A stretch of 11,273 nucleotides of DNA from Candidatus Scybalocola fimicaballi (GTDB taxonomy: Bacteria; Bacteroidota; Bacteroidia; Bacteroidales; Paludibacteraceae), in the NCBI GenBank assembly GCA_002317115.1, contig DCIP01000014.1, forward strand, positions 571-11,843, written 5' to 3'. The notes under the pieces are model-generated. The model did not search any database, was not told the DNA's origin, and worked only from the letters and a program-made list of their open reading frames with translations. Numbering within the stretch: the stretch's first letter is position 1; each line of letters opens with the position of its first letter. The position numbers were made by a program, and so were the translations under genes. Below are positions 7,242 through 11,273 of the stretch, piece by piece.

Positions 7242-7991
7242 TCAAATCTTGATTAGAGTTGGAGCCTTAATTACATAAGTGCTTCCGTTCTTAGACCTTG
7301 CATTATCAATCCTTGACATCACCTCATTCTTGTCAAAAGTTTCCGCAACAAGATCATCAAAAGAAACGTCAATAAGGTCAAAAATAAGAAGTATTCTTAT
7401 AAGGATTGAAAAGTTCCTCAATACCGAACCATTTTCAAGAGAAGACAAACGATCAACTGAAATACAAAGAGAATCTGCAAATATATCTTGATTGATATTA
7501 AGAGACTGACGAATCACTTGAATACGCTTGCCTATTCTTACATTTACCAACAGACGAGGATCTGCCTCAGAAATAGGCTCAAAGAGAGAGGGAGAAAGAA
7601 AATAAGGCTCAAATTCGTCAAAAGGCACTCTCTTGTTTTTTCTCCAAACCTCAAACACCATATCTCTGAACTGCTCTTCCTCTACATTATCATTAATGAG
7701 ATCTTCTACCTCAACTCCAAACAACATTCTTACCCTATCTGCTATTTTGACAAAAACAGCCTGATTAGAAGCAACATTTCCACTCTCAATCGCCTGGTAT
7801 CTGTCAAACGAGACATCAAGCATTGACGTAAAAGGACGTTGGTTTATATTAGCAGAAGAACGGACAAGATACAACCTATCACCGAAACGACGGTTGTACT
7901 TGTCTTTCTCGATCTTCTTCATCAATATTTTTTTCTTCTCTTCGAGTTTTTCCTCGATCTTCTTATCCTCATCCAAAACACTGTTTTCCAT
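7242..7991 (-). CDS. Putative transcriptional regulator with two XRE-type HTH domains (249 aa)
   Basis: After a short charged, probably coiled-coil N-terminus (8-30) come two similar segments with the pattern of XRE/Cro-C1 helix-turn-helix domains. Segment 35-101 includes FGDRLYLVRSSANINQRPFT and YQAIESGN. Segment 151-217 includes IGKRIQVIRQSLNINQDIFA and LSSLENGS. Both place the N-I-N-Q turn and the (I/L)E(S/N)G recognition-helix end where that fold has them. The second fits the family better. The protein is likely a DNA-binding regulator able to contact two half-sites from one chain. The gene starts 17 bp after the coupling-protein gene, so it is probably in that operon. It stops directly against operator copy A, which makes it the best candidate to bind that element. 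Whether it activates or represses cannot be read from sequence. Confidence 0.85.
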   Translation of the reverse strand: MENSVLDEDKKIEEKLEEKKKILMKKIEKDKYNRRFGDRLYLVRSSANINQRPFTSMLDVSFDRYQAIESGNVASNQAVFVKIADRVRMLFGVEVEDLINDNVEEEQFRDMVFEVWRKNKRVPFDEFEPYFLSPSLFEPISEADPRLLVNVRIGKRIQVIRQSLNINQDIFADSLCISVDRLSSLENGSVLRNFSILIRILLIFDLIDVSFDDLVAETFDKNEVMSRIDNARSKNGSTYVIKAPTLIKI

Positions 7992-8008
7992 AGCGCTAAT
8001 GTTGTGGG

Positions 8009-10792
8009 TTAATTCTCCTCTACTTCGACACCAAGTTTCTTCAACTCCTCCTTTTCCTTTAATTTAAGAACCTTTAGTCTTCTATCCCAAAGGTCTGGGT
8101 GGTTGTAGTACAAGTCGACAAGCGAACTGCGAACAATCTCCTTTACTTCGTCACGAATTTTAAACATGTTAGAAGTGACCACCTCTTTCATTCTCTCGTC
8201 TCGGATTCCCTGCAACATTGGCTTGACAGACGTGTACTTGGAGAATATCTCCGACACTGACTTGATGTATTGCTTGACAAAACGAATGATGTCGTCTACC
8301 GAACCGCAACCAGACTCAACCGACTTTTTCAATTTTATGACTTGGAATGTAACAGAAGATGAAGACTTGGTAAACTGAGCCTCATTTTCATATTCCAGCC
8401 AATCGGATATGTCTTCCACGAACTTTTCGAGATAAACAAGAACATCTGTTTTGATTTTTTCCAAATCCATATTTGACCTTTGCTTCATTATATAAGAAAG
8501 TAGGTCTCCCTCATGGGCAGAAAGTTTCTTCAAGTTGTCCTTGCCAACCTGATGGAACAGCTCTGCTAACTGAGTCTTCTTTGGACCATTGAACTCTGGA
8601 GTAAATATCATTGATATTGTTTTGGCAACGTCAACACCTGTTCCCCTCGCCCTCATAGATTTGAAATCTTCAAGAGAAGGAAGATCATTCTTTTTCATAA
8701 GAAGTTGACCAACTGCAAAGTCCTTGTCTTCCATGATTTCAATAACCTTAGTACAAAGGTTCAAAGCCACATCCTTGTCATCAAATGAATAGAATGTAGG
8801 AATAGGCTGATACATAGACTCCTCATGACTTACCACTTCACCATCTATCAAAATACGTGCAAAGAATCTCTTTTCTGGCATTTCTTTTCCAAAATCATCA
8901 CAAAGAGTACCGACAAACTGACCTTGTGAAAGAGTGGCAATCTTAGATGCAGGAATGACAAGATCCATCTGCTCCGAGACACTTGTCGATTCTGAACCAT
9001 TCTCGGAAGTGCTAGTCGACGTTCTGTGTTGAAGAATACGACCGAACTGACCTTCAAGTGCTTTAGCTGTGTCATACGTGACAAGACCAGAGAATGTATT
9101 TCCGATTGTTGACATAACCACATCAGACTGTTCCTTGCCATAATCACGGCGAAGCTGCGAGAAATCCTGGTAGCCAAGGCAAGTGGCGACCTTGTTGGAA
9201 CGGGCTGTGGCGATAAGCTCGTCAAGACCTCTGAAGAAAATAGTAGGTAACTCGTCTATAATAAGAGAAATCTTGTGTTGCTTCTTCTTATTGATGATCT
9301 TTACGATACGACCATTATACAAGCCGAGTGTGGCAGAATATATGTCCTTCTTCTCAGGACAGTTTCCTACACACAAAATTTTAGGCTCTTCCGGATTATT
9401 CAGATCGAGAGTGAAATCCTCTCCCGACATCACCCAGTACAAGTCTGGAGAAGCAAGCTTGGCGATAGCGTTCTGAACTGAACCTAACTGACCTTGCAAC
9501 TGCTCCTGTGCTCCACCTTCCCAGGAATTGAAGAAGTTTGACATAAACGTATAAAGATCGGGATTGGCAGTAAGAATTGGAATAGTGTCCATATACGAGG
9601 CGTTGGCTAGCTCGATAGCATGGGGGACAGTGCAATACTTACCCCCTTCATAGCATCGCAAAAACCATAAACATGAAGTAAACAAGTTTTTTGCAGACTC
9701 TACAAAGAAATCTCCCTGCTTGCTAGCCCAAGCCTTATTAAGATTCACCATGAATACCTCAGCCGACTGTACTGCGTCAGTCACATAGTTAAGAAATTTT
9801 GGTGCGACAGGATTGCAACGTAAAGACTTACGAGGATCTTCAAAGTTTATGACACAAAACTTGGGTTCAACACCATATATACGTCTAAACTCGTCTTTGT
9901 TCCACCTATAATGATTATATACGATAGTTGACAAGTCAGGGAACTTGAAATCGTAGCAGTACATACAGAAATGTTTTGCCAGATGCTGACGAATAAATTC
10001 ATTAATGACAGCATAAGACTTACCCGAACCTGGAGTACCAAGCACCTGAGTAGCACGGAACGGATTGATCACATTAATCCATCCATTACGAATTTCTCCT
10101 TTATACATATACTCAGTACGAAGATTTACAGAATATTCAGTATTAATTCGTCTTTCCTCCTGCTTGAAAGACTCCTGTAAATTATTATTAGCGTCTGAAT
10201 CCGAAGATCCTCCTTTATTCATAGAGTGAATCATATTTCCTCCTAATATTAGATAAGCGAATCCAAATCCTGCTAAAGCAGCATAAAGTAGGAAGAAGAA
10301 CACATAAACAAAAGAGTAAGGGGAAACAAAAAGAAAAGCAACTGGCGAAACCAAAACCAGGAACAAACCAAGACCTACGAAAAACTGACCTTCAACTCTT
10401 TCCCTTTTCTTTTCTAGAACTAGGATTCCATTTTTGTTTTTTGTCTCTGTATATTCAAACTTGGGATGAATATCCATTTTGACCAAAAGAGGAAGCCAAA
10501 CCCTAACTATTATAGAAGGAGCATATTTTGATGTCTTATCTTTTCGGTTCGCCCAAATGAAGAGTCCAAAGAATACTAGGCACAATAATAGAGTTATGTA
10601 AGGAGTCACAAAAAAATCCTTCACATAAAATATTATCGTTTCTGCCGCACCCGATGGCTTATCTCCCAATAGGGTAAGAAAGGCAGGATAACCATAAAAC
10701 CACAAATTCAATAAAAACACGGCAGCACCTATCAAGAACAGAAAATTATTGTTCTTTGATATGCCTGTGTCATTATGCGTCATTTCTCCCAT
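8009..10792 (-). CDS. Type IV coupling protein, VirD4/TraG (MobC-like) family, with C-terminal extension (927 aa)
   Basis: This is the inner-membrane ATPase that links DNA-protein substrates to a type IV secretion channel in conjugation. Four hydrophobic segments are visible near 17-40, 62-80, 137-157 and 161-183. The first contains LNLWFYGYPAF, reminiscent of the YWFCY N-terminal domain of Bacteroidota TraG/MobC proteins. Walker A is GTPGSGKS (252-259) and Walker B is ISLIIDE (508-514), followed by typical TraG-like sequence (ARSNKVATCLGYQD, 530-543). The ATPase core seems to end near 670. The remaining about 250 residues are helical and unrecognised, making the protein longer than the usual 600-700 aa. 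The gene starts 4 bp after the RHH gene and is followed by the HTH gene 17 bp on. A second in-frame ATG at codon 4 is an alternative start. No relaxase is in the window, so whether the element is self-transmissible cannot be decided. Confidence 0.95.
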   Translation of the reverse strand: MGEMTHNDTGISKNNNFLFLIGAAVFLLNLWFYGYPAFLTLLGDKPSGAAETIIFYVKDFFVTPYITLLLCLVFFGLFIWANRKDKTSKYAPSIIVRVWLPLLVKMDIHPKFEYTETKNKNGILVLEKKRERVEGQFFVGLGLFLVLVSPVAFLFVSPYSFVYVFFFLLYAALAGFGFAYLILGGNMIHSMNKGGSSDSDANNNLQESFKQEERRINTEYSVNLRTEYMYKGEIRNGWINVINPFRATQVLGTPGSGKSYAVINEFIRQHLAKHFCMYCYDFKFPDLSTIVYNHYRWNKDEFRRIYGVEPKFCVINFEDPRKSLRCNPVAPKFLNYVTDAVQSAEVFMVNLNKAWASKQGDFFVESAKNLFTSCLWFLRCYEGGKYCTVPHAIELANASYMDTIPILTANPDLYTFMSNFFNSWEGGAQEQLQGQLGSVQNAIAKLASPDLYWVMSGEDFTLDLNNPEEPKILCVGNCPEKKDIYSATLGLYNGRIVKIINKKKQHKISLIIDELPTIFFRGLDELIATARSNKVATCLGYQDFSQLRRDYGKEQSDVVMSTIGNTFSGLVTYDTAKALEGQFGRILQHRTSTSTSENGSESTSVSEQMDLVIPASKIATLSQGQFVGTLCDDFGKEMPEKRFFARILIDGEVVSHEESMYQPIPTFYSFDDKDVALNLCTKVIEIMEDKDFAVGQLLMKKNDLPSLEDFKSMRARGTGVDVAKTISMIFTPEFNGPKKTQLAELFHQVGKDNLKKLSAHEGDLLSYIMKQRSNMDLEKIKTDVLVYLEKFVEDISDWLEYENEAQFTKSSSSVTFQVIKLKKSVESGCGSVDDIIRFVKQYIKSVSEIFSKYTSVKPMLQGIRDERMKEVVTSNMFKIRDEVKEIVRSSLVDLYYNHPDLWDRRLKVLKLKEKEELKKLGVEVEEN

Positions 10793-10796
10793 ATCT

Positions 10797-11003
10797 TTAT
10801 TTTCTTGATTTATTTTTCAACTGTTCTTTAATTAGAAGATCTATGAACTCGGACTTGTTCTTCGTGAGAGTATTGAGGTCATCCATCGCCTCCTGGCTAA
10901 TACGAACGGAAAGAGGAACATGCCTCCCCTCATTCTTTCTTCCTGCCCCTTTTCTTCTTCCACCACGAGACTGTTTTTCTATCAATAACGTTTCATTCTG
11001 CAT
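10797..11003 (-). CDS. Small ribbon-helix-helix-like DNA-binding protein (68 aa)
   Basis: A basic N-terminal segment RGGRRKGAGRK (13-23) precedes a strand-like stretch HVPLSVRI (28-35) and two helices (about 36-48 and 50-65). This is the layout of small ribbon-helix-helix proteins found next to mobilization genes and on plasmids. Such proteins act as dimers on DNA, either as relaxosome accessory factors at oriT or as autorepressors. It lies 4 bp upstream of the coupling-protein gene, so co-transcription is very likely, and a relaxosome-to-coupling-protein adaptor role would fit. The ATG at 11003 is supported by the promoter 33 nt upstream. An ATG slightly further upstream (11014) is out of frame. 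Confidence 0.8.
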   Translation of the reverse strand: MQNETLLIEKQSRGGRRKGAGRKNEGRHVPLSVRISQEAMDDLNTLTKNKSEFIDLLIKEQLKNKSRK

Positions 11004-11028
11004 TTTGTTTCCATGTATTTTAATATTT

Positions 11029-11067
11029 CAAAATTACAAAATTACTATGATAGATGCAAGAATCAAT
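11029..11067 (-). promoter_or_regulatory. Likely promoter for the RHH/coupling-protein/HTH operon
   Basis: Two adjacent TAATTTTG octamers (11044-11037 and 11036-11029, minus strand) both match the TAnnTTTG -7 consensus. ATTG lies 19 nt upstream of the first (11067-11064) as a -33 box. The palindromic operator found in front of the other two operons is absent here, so this unit is probably controlled separately. The stretch is AT-rich and could match by chance. Confidence 0.5.
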
Positions 11068-11075
11068 CAATTTAA

Positions 11076-11273
11076 TTAATGAGCGTGATAAAACTCCATG
11101 AGCTCGGACACTTGTTTCTCTCCTTCTTTGATCCAGGATCTCCATTCACGTTCATCCCTATTGATTCTGAACACAAGCCCATCTTCCTCGGAATGTAAAA
11201 TCTTTACGTTCTCCGTGTCAAAGAGATCACTATTCCAGGCTTCATTATAGTCTTGAAGTTTCTTAATCTTCTT
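11076..11273 (-). CDS. 3' end of an unidentified gene, truncated by the window edge
   Basis: An open frame enters at the right edge and runs 65 codons to a TAA at 11078-11076. It ends in a helical, charged sequence (for example WRSWIKEGEKQVSELMEFYH). The only internal Met is near the end, so the start lies outside the window. Continuous reading from the first base, the same strand as its neighbours, and a plausible amino-acid composition support it as a real gene. I do not recognise the family. It ends 72 bp before the RHH gene, and I see no terminator between them, so some read-through into the mobilization operon is possible. Confidence 0.65.
   Translation of the reverse strand, partial: KKIKKLQDYNEAWNSDLFDTENVKILHSEEDGLVFRINRDEREWRSWIKEGEKQVSELMEFYHAH

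Noticed and set aside
8848..9225. 125-codon minus-strand open frame inside the coupling-protein gene
   Set aside because: It lies wholly within the region encoding the conserved TraG-like core in another frame and has no promoter or domain of its own.
11045..11060. CATCTA upstream of the RHH promoter resembling the ACATCTA before the other two -7 boxes
   Set aside because: It is not followed by TTTG at the right place and the palindromic operator is absent, so a shared regulatory site is not supported.
11004..11075. Possible oriT in the AT-rich gap before the RHH gene
   Set aside because: There are short repeats (AATC/AATT-type and twin TAATTTTG), but no convincing inverted repeat with a nic-like core and no relaxase nearby. 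The promoter reading explains it better.
10756..11079. 107-codon plus-strand open frame over the RHH gene
   Set aside because: It is antisense to a recognisable DNA-binding protein, with an S/F/L-rich product and no supporting signals.
1..11273. tRNA, rRNA, CRISPR array, insertion sequence or transposase
   Set aside because: Both strands were read; no such repeats, RNA genes, transposase motifs or terminal inverted repeats were noticed. Coding density is about 96%.

Overview
The window looks like part of a conjugative or mobilizable element (plasmid or ICE) from a member of the Bacteroidota, probably Bacteroidales. Three things suggest this. There is a VirD4/TraG-type coupling protein with a Bacteroides-style N-terminus. 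There are proteins with a DUF3945-like C-terminal module, a family I know almost only from Bacteroidota mobile elements. The promoters match the Bacteroidota consensus (TAnnTTTG at -7) and the genes lack clear Shine-Dalgarno sequences. The DNA is AT-rich. All eight genes lie on the minus strand, so transcription runs from right to left.

Layout in transcription order. (1) 11273-11076: 3' end of an unidentified gene cut by the window edge. (2) 11067-7242: a Bacteroidota-type promoter, a small ribbon-helix-helix-like protein, the 927-aa coupling ATPase with a long C-terminal extension, and a 249-aa protein with two XRE-type HTH domains. The genes are 4 and 17 bp apart and probably form one operon. 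(3) 7241-3268: an operator/promoter followed by two genes, the 531-aa protein (three internal repeats plus DUF3945-like module) and the 739-aa protein (coiled coil plus the same module). The unit ends in a strong UUCG-tetraloop terminator. (4) 3244-73: a second copy of the same operator/promoter, a 181-aa helical unknown and an 830-aa phosphoribosyltransferase fusion that overlap by 13 bp, then a terminator.

Two patterns tie the region together. First, a 26-bp palindromic element (24/26 identical between copies) sits exactly 34 bp upstream of the -7 box of both downstream operons. This implies one regulator controls both; the XRE protein, whose stop codon abuts the first copy, is the obvious candidate. 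Second, three otherwise different proteins from those two operons (830, 739 and 531 aa) all end in the motif YKDYS(E/Q), 21-24 residues from the C-terminus, after a variable linker. My working model is a co-regulated set of C-terminally tagged proteins that may be recognised by a common partner. The coupling protein next door makes translocation with the conjugating DNA an attractive but unproven explanation. No relaxase, oriT, tRNA, CRISPR or insertion sequence was seen in the window.
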